A stretch of DNA of 55,449 nt from JAANXG01 sp049583715 (GCA_049583715.1 JBAUWJ010000017.1:1-55449); one strand, 5' to 3'. Counted from the first letter of the stretch, positions 16,485 to 26,046 are shown. The notes: a model not told the origin generated them from the letters alone. Made by a program: numbers and translations.

Positions 16485-17489
16485 ATGAGAAAGCTACTGA
16501 AAGCCCTCACCCTTGCCGCTCTCGCAACCTTCGCCGCAGGCCTGACGCTGCCGGGGCAGGCTGCAGAGCAACAACACACGTTCATCTCAATCGGAACCGG
16601 CGGCCCCACCGGCGTGTATTTCCAGGTCGGCCAGGCGATCTGCCAGATGGTGCACGCAATGGCCGGCGAAGGGAGAAAGGAAGGCATGGAGCACGACATC
16701 CGCTGCTCGGCGCCCTCGACTGCCGGCTCCACGTACAATATCGGGCAGATCGCCCAGGGCGATCTCGACTTCGGCGTGGCTCAGTCGGACTGGCAGTACC
16801 ATGCCTACAATTGCGACAAGCCGGACAAGGTGAAATGCTTCAAGGATCTGCGTGCCGTGTTCTCCGTGCATGCCGAGCCCTATCAGCTCATCGCAGGGAA
16901 GGATTCCGGCATTCACTCCTGGGATGACCTCGCGGGCAAGCGCTTCAACATCGGCAACCCCGGCTCCGGCCAGCGCGGCACCACCGAGGAGCTGATTGAC
17001 GGTCATGGCTGGAGCATGGACAAGTTCGCCCAGACCACCGAGCTCACCTCCACCGAGCAGTCGGACGCGCTGTGCGACGGCAAGATCGACGCCTACGGCT
17101 ACACGGTCGGCATTCCGAACGCCGGCGTGGCGGTGGCCACAGACGGCTGCGGGGCGTACATCGTCGATCTCAGCGGCGACCCGGTCGCCCAGAAGCTGGT
17201 CAAGGAGCATCCCTACTACTCCTGGGCCACCATACCCAAGGGGACCTACAAGACGTCCGACAAGGACGTGACCACCTTCGGCGTCAGGGCGACTTTCCTC
17301 ACCAGCGCCAAGGAGCCGGACGAGATCGTCTACGACGTCGTGAAGGCCGTCTTCGACAACCTGGATACGTTCCGCAAGCTGCATCCGGCGTTCGCGAACC
17401 TCGATCCCAAGACGATGATCAGCGCCGGACTGTCCGCGCCGATTCATCCGGGCGCCATGAAGTACTACAAGGAAAAAGGGTGGATGTAG
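16485..17489 (+). CDS. TAXI family TRAP transporter substrate-binding protein
   Basis: A 334-residue periplasmic binding protein of the TAXI type. A signal peptide (MRKLLKALTLAALATFAAG to GQAAE) leads the protein. The family core ISIGTGGPTGVYFQVGQAICQMV is followed by STAGSTYNIGQIAQGDLDFG, and LAGKRFNIGNPGSGQRGT is also typical. It delivers an unknown carboxylate or amino acid to the fused permease encoded 163 bp downstream. Two adjacent ATGs are possible; the second (16485) lies 7 nt after AGGAGG, the first 4 nt. Four cysteines in the mature part are noteworthy for a periplasmic protein (possible disulfides). Confidence 0.92.
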   Translation: MRKLLKALTLAALATFAAGLTLPGQAAEQQHTFISIGTGGPTGVYFQVGQAICQMVHAMAGEGRKEGMEHDIRCSAPSTAGSTYNIGQIAQGDLDFGVAQSDWQYHAYNCDKPDKVKCFKDLRAVFSVHAEPYQLIAGKDSGIHSWDDLAGKRFNIGNPGSGQRGTTEELIDGHGWSMDKFAQTTELTSTEQSDALCDGKIDAYGYTVGIPNAGVAVATDGCGAYIVDLSGDPVAQKLVKEHPYYSWATIPKGTYKTSDKDVTTFGVRATFLTSAKEPDEIVYDVVKAVFDNLDTFRKLHPAFANLDPKTMISAGLSAPIHPGAMKYYKEKGWM

Positions 17490-17652
17490 TCTGATCGGCA
17501 GGTGCGGGGCGGGGCACGTCCCCGTCCCGCTTTGCCGCCCGCGTCCATAGATCAAGACGGGTTGCGACGTACCCCTGCTCGCCGGACCGGCGGTGGCGGG
17601 GCGACGGATTCGTGCCCGCGCGTCGTGCACACCAATACGAGCGGGGGAAGTC

Positions 17653-20406
17653 ATGGCGGAAGAACAACGAGAAACCATGTCCGAGGGCGTCGACGACGCC
17701 GAAGTGCAGCGCAGCCTGGAGGACATCGAGTATTCGGGACGCCACATGGGCCCGGTGCTCTCGCGTATCGTGGCGGGTATCGCGATACTCTGGTCGCTGT
17801 TTCAGATCTATCTGGCCTCGCCCATTCCGTGGGCCACCGATCTCGCGAACATCAAGCGGCCGATCTTTCTCACGTTCGCTTTCCTGCTCTGCTTTCTGAT
17901 GTTCCCGGTCTCCAGGCGCTTGAGCCACCGACGGATACCGATCTACGACATCGTCACCGCCCTGGTCGCGGCCGGCGCGTCGCTGTACATCGCTCTCATA
18001 TATGACGACCTGGCGCTGCGTCCGGGCGTCATGCTCAGCGCCCACGTGCTCGGTATTTCGATTCCCTATGAGCTCATCCTGGGTATCCTGGGCGTGCTTC
18101 TGCTCCTGGAAGCCACCCGGCGCGCCATCGGCCTGCCGCTGGTGCTGGTGGCGCTGACGTTCCTCATATTTACCCGCTACGGGCAGGACCTGCACATCGT
18201 GCTGTATTTCATGGGCGGCGTGTTCGCGGCTCTCGGGCTCTACCAGCTCGTCAGGCGCTCGCCGGTGGCGGCGGGAATACTGCTGACCGTCGGGGCGGTC
18301 ATCCTTCTATACGCCTGGAGCAGCGAATCCCCGCTGATCGAGATCACCCACAAGGGACGGTCCTTCGAATCCCTGATCAACTACATGTGGTTCGGGCAGG
18401 AAGCCATATTCGGCATTCCCATCGACGTCGGCGTGAGCTTCGTCTTCCTGTTCGTCCTGTTCGGGGCGCTGCTGGACCGGGCCGGCGCCGGCAAGTACTT
18501 TCTCGACCTGGCGTTCGCCCTGGTGGGGCGCTACCGCGGCGGTCCGGCCAAGGCGGCGATCCTGGCCTCGGGAATGACCGGCACCATCTCCGGATCGTCC
18601 ATCGCGAACGTGGTCACCACCGGGACCTTCACCATACCGGTGATGAAGCGAATGGGTTTTCCGGCGGTCAAGGCGGGCGCCATCGAGGTCGCGGCCTCCA
18701 CCAACGGCCAGCTCATGCCGCCGGTGATGGGGGCGGCGGCGTTCGTCATGGCCGAATTCCTCGGCATCTCCTATTTCGACGTCGTGAAGGCCGCAGTGAT
18801 TCCCGCGGTGCTGGCCTATACCGCGCTCTTCTACATCTCCCATCTCGAGGCCATGAAGCTGGGCTTGCAAGGCCTGCCGAAGTCCGAGATACCGCCGCTT
18901 TGGAGCACCATGCTGCGCGGCGTGCACTATCTGGTGCCGATCTTCATCCTGGTCTATCTCCTGATCGTCGAGCGCATGACGGCGGGGAGCTCCGTCTTCT
19001 GGTGCATCCTGTGGATGATGCTGACTATCCTCATGGAGCGCACCTTCGCGAGCTCCGTGACGCGCAGGAGCCGGCTGCTGAGCTACTGCGCGCCGCTGCT
19101 CGTGTTCGCCGTGCTCATGGTGCTGCTCAAGGCTGGTGTCTTCGCCAACGCGCGAGGCGTGTCCTCGATCGACATCGCGGAGATCGTGACCTGGAGCCTG
19201 CTGGTCGGCGTCGTCGTCATGGGCTGGCGGCTCCTGCAGCGCTGCAGGATCGAGGACGCCGTCGAGGCCCGCACTCATTTCATGTCCGGCGTCATGGCCG
19301 TGGTCGAGGGACTCATCGCCGGGGCGCGCAACATGGTGGGCATCGGCATTGCCATCGCTGCCGCCGGCATCATCGTCGGCGCAGTCGCGGCATCAGGGCT
19401 CAGCAACAACCTGAGCGGGCTGGTGCAGGGCATCGCGGGCAGCAACGTCGTGATCCTGCTGCTCCTGACCGCCGTGCTGGCGTTGATCCTGGGCATGGGA
19501 CTGCCCACCACCGCGAACTATATCGTGGTGGCCGGTATTCTGGCGCCGGTGCTGGTGGATGTCGGGGCTGCGGCCGGCTATGCCATTCCCCTGATCGCGG
19601 TGCACATGTTCGTGTTCTATTACGGTCTCATGGCGGACTCCACGCCTCCCGTTTGCCTCGCGGCTTTCGCGGCATCCGCGATCTCCCGCGCCGACCCCCT
19701 GCGCACGGGTGTGCAGTCCTTCCTGTATGACATCCGCACCGGGATCCTGCCCCTGGTGTTCATATTCAACAACGAGCTCCTGCTGATCGGTATCCATCGC
19801 TGGTGGATGGGGCTCGTGGTCCTGTTCGTCTCACTGTTGGCGATCTTTGCCTTCAGCTCGCTGACGCAGGGCTGGTTCCTCACCCGGGTCAAGTGGTTCG
19901 AGGCGATCCTGCTGGCCGCGATCTGCCTGATGCTCTTTCGTCCCGAGCTGTTCATGAACCTGGTCTACCCGAAGTGGAAAGAGGTCGACATCGACAAGTT
20001 CGCGGCGGGCGAGCTGCAGATTCCCGCCGGCCGCAGCGTTCGATTCGAAGTGACCCGGCATACAGGCTACGGGGACCGATACAGGATGTATCGCTTCAAG
20101 GCGCCGCCCCCCGCCGGGTCCGTTGCGGACAGCTACGGGATGGTTCTGCAGAAGGACAAGGCCAGGCCGGATCGCTACACCGTGGTGGCGCGTTTCGGCT
20201 CTCCGGCGGCCAAAGCGGGCATGCAGTCCTTCGGGGAGTACGTGACGGGTATGCAGGTCGAGCAGGTGGGGGCTCCTTCCAAGAGATGGATCTATCCCTT
20301 CGGCTTTCTGCTCATCGCCCTGCTGGTGTGGTCCCAGCTTTTCAGGCTGAGGCGCGAGAAACGGACGGCCGGGCCGCCGGCCGGCGAGGTATCGAGCCAT
20401 GTATAA
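17653..20406 (+). CDS. TRAP transporter permease, fused 4TM/12TM subunits with C-terminal DUF3394
   Basis: A 917-residue inner-membrane protein joining the small (DctQ-like) and large (DctM-like) TRAP subunits, as is usual with TAXI binding proteins. Many hydrophobic helices are visible from about residue 35 to 790. The DctM signatures include ASGMTGTISGSSIANVVTTG, STNGQLMPPVMGAAAFVMAE and LGMGLPTTANYIVVA. The last 130 residues (from about WKEVDIDKF) form a soluble domain resembling DUF3394, ending in one more helix (YPFGFLLIALLVWSQLF). Transport is driven by an ion gradient, typically sodium. The ATG at 17653 follows GGGGGAAG. It overlaps the stress protein gene by 8 bp. Confidence 0.92.
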   Translation: MAEEQRETMSEGVDDAEVQRSLEDIEYSGRHMGPVLSRIVAGIAILWSLFQIYLASPIPWATDLANIKRPIFLTFAFLLCFLMFPVSRRLSHRRIPIYDIVTALVAAGASLYIALIYDDLALRPGVMLSAHVLGISIPYELILGILGVLLLLEATRRAIGLPLVLVALTFLIFTRYGQDLHIVLYFMGGVFAALGLYQLVRRSPVAAGILLTVGAVILLYAWSSESPLIEITHKGRSFESLINYMWFGQEAIFGIPIDVGVSFVFLFVLFGALLDRAGAGKYFLDLAFALVGRYRGGPAKAAILASGMTGTISGSSIANVVTTGTFTIPVMKRMGFPAVKAGAIEVAASTNGQLMPPVMGAAAFVMAEFLGISYFDVVKAAVIPAVLAYTALFYISHLEAMKLGLQGLPKSEIPPLWSTMLRGVHYLVPIFILVYLLIVERMTAGSSVFWCILWMMLTILMERTFASSVTRRSRLLSYCAPLLVFAVLMVLLKAGVFANARGVSSIDIAEIVTWSLLVGVVVMGWRLLQRCRIEDAVEARTHFMSGVMAVVEGLIAGARNMVGIGIAIAAAGIIVGAVAASGLSNNLSGLVQGIAGSNVVILLLLTAVLALILGMGLPTTANYIVVAGILAPVLVDVGAAAGYAIPLIAVHMFVFYYGLMADSTPPVCLAAFAASAISRADPLRTGVQSFLYDIRTGILPLVFIFNNELLLIGIHRWWMGLVVLFVSLLAIFAFSSLTQGWFLTRVKWFEAILLAAICLMLFRPELFMNLVYPKWKEVDIDKFAAGELQIPAGRSVRFEVTRHTGYGDRYRMYRFKAPPPAGSVADSYGMVLQKDKARPDRYTVVARFGSPAAKAGMQSFGEYVTGMQVEQVGAPSKRWIYPFGFLLIALLVWSQLFRLRREKRTAGPPAGEVSSHV

Positions 20407-20818
20407 AGAGATTCTTCTGTCCATAGATCTCGAGGACGACAGTTCGTGGCGCAAGGCGCTTCCCACGGCGCTCGAATATGCCAAAGCGTTCGGGTCGCGG
20501 ATTCACGTCGTGACCGTCGTGCCGGAGTTCGGCATGGTGAGGCAGTACTTTCCGGACGACTACGAGGACAAGCTCAAGCAGGCGGTCAAGGACAAGCTGC
20601 ACCAGTTCACCGCCCAACACGTCCCGAAAGACATCCCGGTGCAGCACATCATCGCCCACGGGGTAATCTATCAGGAGATCAACCGGACCGCGGAGCGCAT
20701 CAACGCCGACCTCATCATCATGGGCTCGCACCGGCCGGAGCTCGGCGACTATCTCCTCGGGCCGAACGCTTCCAGGGTGGTGCGCCACAGCAATCGATCG
20801 GTGCTGGTGGTCCGATGA
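20399..20818 (+). CDS. Universal stress protein (UspA family) linked to the TRAP transporter
   Basis: A 139-residue Usp domain. It starts MYKEILLSIDLEDDS and has the nucleotide-binding tail MGSHRPELGDYLLGPNASRVV followed by SNRSVLVVR, matching the ATP-binding G-x2-G-x9-G-[ST] pattern only loosely. It overlaps the permease gene by 8 bp, so it is coexpressed. A Usp protein of this sort (TeaD) regulates the TeaABC TRAP system in Halomonas, so a role in tuning this transporter is likely. Confidence 0.9.
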   Translation: MYKEILLSIDLEDDSSWRKALPTALEYAKAFGSRIHVVTVVPEFGMVRQYFPDDYEDKLKQAVKDKLHQFTAQHVPKDIPVQHIIAHGVIYQEINRTAERINADLIIMGSHRPELGDYLLGPNASRVVRHSNRSVLVVR

Positions 20819-20943
20819 GACTTCGGGGAAAGCGAGCCGCCCGGGCCCGGGAGCCGATGCCGCTCAGGACCGGTGCCTGACCGGCCACCGGGACGCGGCG
20901 GCCGAGGGACGCTGCGGCGTCGCGGGTGGCCGTCGCCGGGTTT

Positions 20944-21321
20944 TCAGTTCAGATCGATGGCGTAGTCCTTCAGGTCCGCCAGGGATACCGTTTCCAGGGC
21001 CTTCTGGTTGGTGCTGCGCAGCACAACCCGTGGTGCCGCGTCCGCCTCCAGGGCTTCGCGCCAGCGGGCCGCGCACAGGCACCAGTGATCACCCGGCTTC
21101 AGCCCGGGAAAGTCGAACTCGGGGTGCGGGGTGGACAGGTCGTTGCCGCGTGACTTGCTGAACTCCAGGAATTCCCGGGTCAGCCGGACACATACCGTAT
21201 GTGATCCGAGATCCTCCGCACAGGTGTCGCAGCTCCCTGTGCGCAGGAAGCCCGTGACGGGGTCCAGGGAGCAGGGCTCGAGGGCCTGACCGAATACATT
21301 CAATGATGGCTTTTCGGGCAC
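20944..21321 (-). CDS. DUF2237 family protein
   Basis: A 125-residue conserved protein. The family wording is clear: NVFGQALEPCS, DPVTGFLRTGSCDTCAEDLG, SHTVCVRLTREFLEFSKSRG, NDLSTPHPEFDFPGLKPGDH and WCLCAARWREA. Six cysteines are present and could bind metal. No function is established to my knowledge. It converges with the stress protein gene. A TATAAT on the minus strand lies about 140 bp upstream. Confidence 0.9.
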   Translation of the reverse strand: MPEKPSLNVFGQALEPCSLDPVTGFLRTGSCDTCAEDLGSHTVCVRLTREFLEFSKSRGNDLSTPHPEFDFPGLKPGDHWCLCAARWREALEADAAPRVVLRSTNQKALETVSLADLKDYAIDLN

Positions 21322-21460
21322 GTTGGGTCTCCGGAATCGGGAGCACCGGCTGCATCCGGTGCCCTGTCGACAATTGACTGCTTGATGCCTCGGAGCCTGC
21401 GCGTGCCGTGGGCGCGCGCTTGAGGGTCCGCCATGCGATACGACAGGTTCGACGCGCCGG

Positions 21461-21466
21461 ATTATA
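21461..21466 (-). promoter_or_regulatory. Possible -10 box for the DUF2237 gene
   Basis: TATAAT on the minus strand (GCTATAATCC) between the DUF2237 and RarD genes. The -35 is not recognisable. Confidence 0.3.
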
Positions 21467-21507
21467 GCCGAAGGCCTTCCCGCGCCGGGAAACCGCGATC
21501 CCGCCGG

Positions 21508-22404
21508 TCAGGCGAGCCGCGAGCGCCGGGTGCCGGCGCCTCGCCGAATCTGGTCGATGCTGTAGATCACAAGGCCCGCCCAGATAAAGCTGAAGCTCAG
21601 TGCATCGTTGACGGTGAAAGGCTCGCCGAAACCGAACACCGCCAGCAGAAACTGCAGGGACGGGGCGACGTACTGGAGAAACGCGACGGTCGTGAGGGGA
21701 ATCCGGTTTGCTGCCGACGCGAAGAGTACCAGCGGCAGGGAGGTCACCAGACCGGCCATGACGAGGTAGACGCTGAAGGACGGGCCGAGGGTTCCGAACG
21801 CGATCCGGCCCGAAGTCGCCAGCCACAGGAGCCAGAGCAAGGCAAAGGGCGCCAGCATCAATGTCTCCGCGCAAAGCCCGGCAATGGGGTCGGCCTGGAG
21901 CTTCTTGCGCAGCGTGCCGTAGGAGGCGAAGCTCAGGGCCAGAAACAGCGATATCCATGGCACCCTGTCGAGCGCCAGCAGGGGTACGCAGACGCCGCCG
22001 ACTGCGAGAAGCAGCGCGAATTTCTGCAGGGGCCGGAGCCTTTCCTCATAGAACAGGTAGCCGAACAGGCAGTTGATCAGAGGACAGATGAAGTAGCCGA
22101 GGCTGGCCTCCAGGGCGTGCCGGTGATTGACGGCCCAGATGAAGACCAGCCAGTTGGCGGCGATGAGACCCGCGGTCAGCAGCAGTCCCTTGCGCATCCT
22201 GGCGTCCAGCAGCGTCTGCCTCAGCACCTGTAGACGGCGGGTGGCATACAGGAAGCCCAACAGCATCGCGGCCGACCAGATGACCCGGTGGGACAGGATC
22301 TCCTCCGGAGAAGCCGCCTGCACGAGCTTGAAGTAGGCGGGAAAGCATCCCCAGAGAACGAAAGCCATCAGCCCGTGCAGAGACGGGCTGCGCAGTGCGA
22401 GCAT
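21508..22404 (-). CDS. rarD: RarD-type EamA family transporter
   Basis: A 298-residue inner-membrane protein with about ten helices. The N-terminus GLMAFVLWGCFPAYFKLVQ and the motif EILSHRVIWSA are specific for RarD; NWLVFIWAVNHRHALEASLGYF follows further on. RarD was linked to chloramphenicol resistance, but transport substrates are not firmly known. I chose the ATG at 22404, which gives a normal length; a GTG at 22458 in the same frame adds 18 hydrophilic residues and neither has a good ribosome site. Confidence 0.9.
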   Translation of the reverse strand: MLALRSPSLHGLMAFVLWGCFPAYFKLVQAASPEEILSHRVIWSAAMLLGFLYATRRLQVLRQTLLDARMRKGLLLTAGLIAANWLVFIWAVNHRHALEASLGYFICPLINCLFGYLFYEERLRPLQKFALLLAVGGVCVPLLALDRVPWISLFLALSFASYGTLRKKLQADPIAGLCAETLMLAPFALLWLLWLATSGRIAFGTLGPSFSVYLVMAGLVTSLPLVLFASAANRIPLTTVAFLQYVAPSLQFLLAVFGFGEPFTVNDALSFSFIWAGLVIYSIDQIRRGAGTRRSRLA

Positions 22405-22518
22405 CGGGGAAGGCTTGGAAGACTCTTCGCTCGTTCTCAGGGTGAATACCGTGCGCACGCCGTCGTCATGTCGACTCGCGCCGCGCCGCCCGGCACCCCT
22501 GTGGCGAGGCTGGCGGCT

Positions 22519-22782
22519 TCAGCGCTTGCGGGCGGAGCGCCTGGGGTTGATTCGCTCTTCCATCTGGTTGGTGCATTCCTTCAAATAGGCCAGCACTTCC
22601 TTTTTGTTGCCGCGCCGGTATCCCGTGATGGGAGATCCCGGACTATGGATAACGTAGCGGTACCAGTCCGCGCCGTCCGCGCCTTCCGGGCCGCGGCTCT
22701 TGGTCAGCTCGATAACCGTGCACCGCAGTTTCTCAGGCGTGGAGTCGATGTCTGTTTCGGGCTTGCTTGCTAAATCATTCAT
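22519..22782 (-). CDS. Small conserved-looking protein of unknown function
   Basis: An 87-residue soluble basic protein I do not recognise by name. The middle part LRCTVIELTKSRGPEGADGADWYRYVIHSPGSPITGYRRGNKKEV reads like a compact alpha/beta domain and the C-terminus is very basic (NPRRSARKR), hinting at nucleic acid contact. GGGAA lies upstream of the ATG. A 21-bp palindrome and a minus-strand TATAAT occur in its leader. Confidence 0.65.
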   Translation of the reverse strand: MNDLASKPETDIDSTPEKLRCTVIELTKSRGPEGADGADWYRYVIHSPGSPITGYRRGNKKEVLAYLKECTNQMEERINPRRSARKR

Positions 22783-22820
22783 AGAACGGTTCCCGTTTGA
22801 GGCGTTCCCTTACGTCAACG

Positions 22821-22841
22821 TCAAACCGCCGGGCGGTTTGA
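22821..22841. promoter_or_regulatory. 21-bp palindrome in the leader of the 87-residue protein gene
   Basis: Arms TCAAACCGCC and GGCGGTTTGA are perfect and separated by a single G. With a one-base centre it suits a protein-binding operator better than an RNA hairpin. It lies 39 bp upstream of the start codon at 22782. Confidence 0.45.
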
Positions 22842-22942
22842 GATTGGACAGCGGGTGAACCCGCACGGCTCGCCGACCCCGTCGGCGGGACCGGAAGTGA
22901 GCTTCGAAGGTAACTGACGTCAAGATTCGGTTCGAGGGCGCG

Positions 22943-22948
22943 ATTATA
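22943..22948 (-). promoter_or_regulatory. Possible -10 box
   Basis: TATAAT on the minus strand (GCGGTATAATCGCG), about 160 bp upstream of the 87-residue protein gene. The palindrome at 22821-22841 would lie in the transcript leader. Confidence 0.35.
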
Positions 22949-22999
22949 CCGCAAATCCGCCCGAAGGTCCGGCTCCGGGCCGGACGAGGGGCCGCCTCT

Positions 23000-24919
23000 T
23001 CAGCGTGTGCCGTCACCGGGGCGCGATTTCTGCCCCATTTCCTCGAGCAGGGTCCAACGCTCGATGGCTTCGGAGAGCTCTTTTTCCCTGGCGCTCAGCT
23101 CTTTGAGCAGGCTGTTGAATTCCTCATGGGGGCGCCTGTAGAAGCCGGGATCGTTGACCTCCGCCTGGAGGCCTGCGATGCGGCTCTCCAGGGACGTGAT
23201 CTCGTCCGGAAGGCGCTCCAGTTCCAGCTTGTCCTTGTAGGACAGCTTGGCAGGGCGACCGCGTTGCCCGATGCCATCGCTTCGTCCGGACCTGGGGGCT
23301 GCCGCGGCGCCGGAACCGTCGCGCTCGCCGAGCGGTCGGCCTTTGCGCTCCCAGTCGCTGTAGCCGCCGATATATTCCTTGATCCGGCCGCCGGGCTCGA
23401 AGACGAGCACGCTGGTCACGACGTTGTCGAGGAATCGGCGATCGTGGCTGACGACGATCAAGGTGCCGGGATACTCCACGAGCTGGTTCTCCAGCACCTC
23501 CAGAGTCTCCACGTCGAGATCATTCGTGGGCTCGTCCAGCACCAGAAGGTTGGTGGGCCGTGTGAACAGCCTGGCCAGGATGATCCGGTTCGTCTCCCCG
23601 CCCGACAGCGACTTCACCGGGCTCATGGCGCGCCGCGGACTGAACAGGAAGCCTCTGAGATATCCGATGACGTGACGCTGCTTGCCGCCGACAGTCACGT
23701 AGTCGCGTCCGTCGCCCACGGCCTCGGCAACGGTCTTCTCCGGGTCCAGCGTCCTGCGAAGCTGGTCGAAGTAGCCGATCTCGAGACCCGTGCCGAGCTT
23801 GACCGTTCCCCCCTGCGGCTGGATCTCACCAAGAAGGATCTTGAGCAGGGTGGTCTTGCCCACGCCGTTGTTTCCGATCATGCCGATCCGGTCACCGCGC
23901 ATGACCCTGAGGGACAGATCCTCGATGAGGAGCTCGCCGCCGTATCCATGCCGCAGATGGCGCGCCTCGATGACTTTGCGTCCGGATTGCTCGGCCTGCT
24001 CGACGTACATGCGCGGACCCTTCAGGGGATTGACCCGCCCGGCGCGCTCTTCGCGCATTGCCGTGAGGGCGCGTACCCGGCCTTCGTTCCGCCGCCGGCG
24101 CGCCTTCACGCCCTGTCGTATCCAGGCCTCTTCCCGGGCCAGCTTCTTGTCGAATTCCCGGTTGTTGGCGGCTTCCACCTCCTGGGCGTGCTCCTTGTGC
24201 CGCAGGTACTGCTGGTAATTGCCGGGCCAGCTCGTGAGGCGGCCCCGGTCCAGCTCGACGATCCGCGTGGCGAGGGCGTCCAGGAAAGCACGGTCGTGCG
24301 TAATGAACAGAACGCTGCCCTCGAATCGCCTCACGCGGTCCTCGAGCCACCGGATGGTTGCGAGATCGAGATGATTGGTCGGCTCGTCGAGCAGCAACAG
24401 GTCGGGACTGTTGACGAGAGCCCGGGCAAGGCTGACGCGCCTGCGCCAGCCTCCGGACAGCTCCGCCAGTCGCTTGTCGGCGGGCAGGCCCAGCTCGGTG
24501 ACAATGGTGTTCACCCGCTGGCCGGGATTCCAGCCACCCTTGACCTCGATGCGTCGCTCGAGGTTCTCCAGAGCCAGCGTGTCCGCCCGGCTCCGGGCGG
24601 CAGCGGCGCGCCGCTCATATTCGGCGATCCATGACTCGAGTCCGGACAGCCCCTGGGCCACGACCTCGAAGACGCTGGATTCATTCCCGTGCGGCAGGGT
24701 CTGCTCCAGTCGGCTGACGATGAGGTCCTGGGCGCGTCGTATCTCACCGCGGTCCGCTGCGAGGTCGCCGGCAAGCAGCCTCATCATGGAGGTCTTGCCG
24801 GCGCCGTTGCGTCCGATCAGGCACACCCGCTCGCCGGCTTCGATCACGAAGTCGGCATTCTTAAGCAGTGCCTGGTCGCCGAACTCCAGGCAGACATTGT
24901 CGAACGTGACGAGGGCCAT
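23000..24919 (-). CDS. uup: ABC-F family ATPase Uup
   Basis: A 639-residue ABC-F protein with two nucleotide-binding domains and no membrane helices. Domain 1 has GRNGAGKTSMM and LSGGWRRRVSLARALVNSPD with LLLDEPTNHLDL. Domain 2 has GNNGVGKTTLLK, SLSGGETNRIILARLF and LLVLDEPTNDLD. The linker is rich in charged residues. The C-terminal 90 residues form the coiled coil of Uup (LELERLPDEITSLESRIAGL). Uup acts on ribosomes and was linked to transposon excision. The ATG at 24919 starts MALVTFDNVCLEFG; the frame runs further upstream without a supporting ribosome site. Confidence 0.93.
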   Translation of the reverse strand: MALVTFDNVCLEFGDQALLKNADFVIEAGERVCLIGRNGAGKTSMMRLLAGDLAADRGEIRRAQDLIVSRLEQTLPHGNESSVFEVVAQGLSGLESWIAEYERRAAAARSRADTLALENLERRIEVKGGWNPGQRVNTIVTELGLPADKRLAELSGGWRRRVSLARALVNSPDLLLLDEPTNHLDLATIRWLEDRVRRFEGSVLFITHDRAFLDALATRIVELDRGRLTSWPGNYQQYLRHKEHAQEVEAANNREFDKKLAREEAWIRQGVKARRRRNEGRVRALTAMREERAGRVNPLKGPRMYVEQAEQSGRKVIEARHLRHGYGGELLIEDLSLRVMRGDRIGMIGNNGVGKTTLLKILLGEIQPQGGTVKLGTGLEIGYFDQLRRTLDPEKTVAEAVGDGRDYVTVGGKQRHVIGYLRGFLFSPRRAMSPVKSLSGGETNRIILARLFTRPTNLLVLDEPTNDLDVETLEVLENQLVEYPGTLIVVSHDRRFLDNVVTSVLVFEPGGRIKEYIGGYSDWERKGRPLGERDGSGAAAAPRSGRSDGIGQRGRPAKLSYKDKLELERLPDEITSLESRIAGLQAEVNDPGFYRRPHEEFNSLLKELSAREKELSEAIERWTLLEEMGQKSRPGDGTR

Positions 24920-24987
24920 TGCGTGCTGATGAAGGAGGACAACGATCGGTGGATAGACCGGACGGGTGCGGCAGCGGTCGACTGAGT

Positions 24988-26046
24988 TTACGGTACGACG
25001 GACAGCTTCTCGAGCTCGGCCGCGTTCGCCTGATACAAGGCGTAGTTGTGCTTGACGGCGGCGTTGATGTCTTTCTGAATGCGTGCCGTGTGAAGCTGCT
25101 CGGTGATCCACTGGTGTTCCGCCCAATTACCCTTGCCCGTCATGACCACTTCCATCTCGGCATTGACGGCGTCGACCGCCGACCCGATGCCGCTGGCCAG
25201 CGAGGGCAGGTCGCCGGCCGTGGGCTGCTTGTCCTGATACTTGGCCTTGAGCCGCTGGAGTCGCGCCATTTGGTCGTTACGCACCTCTGCGGCTTTCCGC
25301 ATCACCTGCATGTACTCCCGCATCTGGTCGTCCGTGATCTTGCCGTCCGCGGGTGGGTCGTAATGGTCCCGGGCGGCTTTGTCCGAGAGCTGCGCGTACC
25401 TCTCGATGTTGCCGAGCATCCCGACCTGCACCGGCGTTTGTCCGGTCACGGCCATCCCGGACATCCCGCGGTGCATGGGCGAGAAGCCAGCCGCTCCGAG
25501 CACGGCCGCGATGATGAAGATGACCACGATGCTCGCGACTACGGACACCACGTAGTGCACGACCCTCTTGTCCTCCGGGACTTCCAGATACAGCGGGATG
25601 ATCTGGTAGATGTACACCAGCGTGACGATCCACAAGGCGAGGACGATGATCCAGCCAATGAAGGGGATGGGTCCGACGACGTTGCCGGCATATCCCGGCA
25701 CAGCCGCCAGGGACAGCGCGGCGAGACCCTTGTTGATGTCGTTCTTGCCCTTGAACACGCCGGCCAGGTAGCTGAATATCACCGTCGAGACGGCGATGTC
25801 GATGATCGCGAAGATCAGTCCGAGCACCCAGTACCCGAATCCCATTCCCATCCCGAACAGGCTGTAGCTGCGAAATATCAGCGACAGTATGCCCGCCAGT
25901 ATCCACGAGCCAATGATCATGGGCAGCGTCAACAATGTCCCGGTGTCCTGCCAGGTGCGGTTTTCCGCCGCATAGGACTGCCAGGTCGCTCGCGGATCGA
26001 GCAATCCGCCCTTGATCAAGTCAACGGTCTTATTGATGTCAAACAT
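24988..26046 (-). CDS. Yip1-family membrane protein
   Basis: A 352-residue inner-membrane protein. It starts MFDINKTVDLIKGGLLDPRATW, a typical Yip1-domain opening, and five hydrophobic segments follow between about residues 38 and 195 (for example VVHYVVSVVASIVVIFIIAAV). The last 150 residues are soluble and helical and unrelated to Yip1 as far as I can see (YMQVMRKAAEVRNDQMARLQ). The ATG at 26046 has GGAG 6 nt upstream. Function is unknown. It could work with the uup gene downstream only by chance; 68 bp separate them. Confidence 0.8.
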   Translation of the reverse strand: MFDINKTVDLIKGGLLDPRATWQSYAAENRTWQDTGTLLTLPMIIGSWILAGILSLIFRSYSLFGMGMGFGYWVLGLIFAIIDIAVSTVIFSYLAGVFKGKNDINKGLAALSLAAVPGYAGNVVGPIPFIGWIIVLALWIVTLVYIYQIIPLYLEVPEDKRVVHYVVSVVASIVVIFIIAAVLGAAGFSPMHRGMSGMAVTGQTPVQVGMLGNIERYAQLSDKAARDHYDPPADGKITDDQMREYMQVMRKAAEVRNDQMARLQRLKAKYQDKQPTAGDLPSLASGIGSAVDAVNAEMEVVMTGKGNWAEHQWITEQLHTARIQKDINAAVKHNYALYQANAAELEKLSVVP

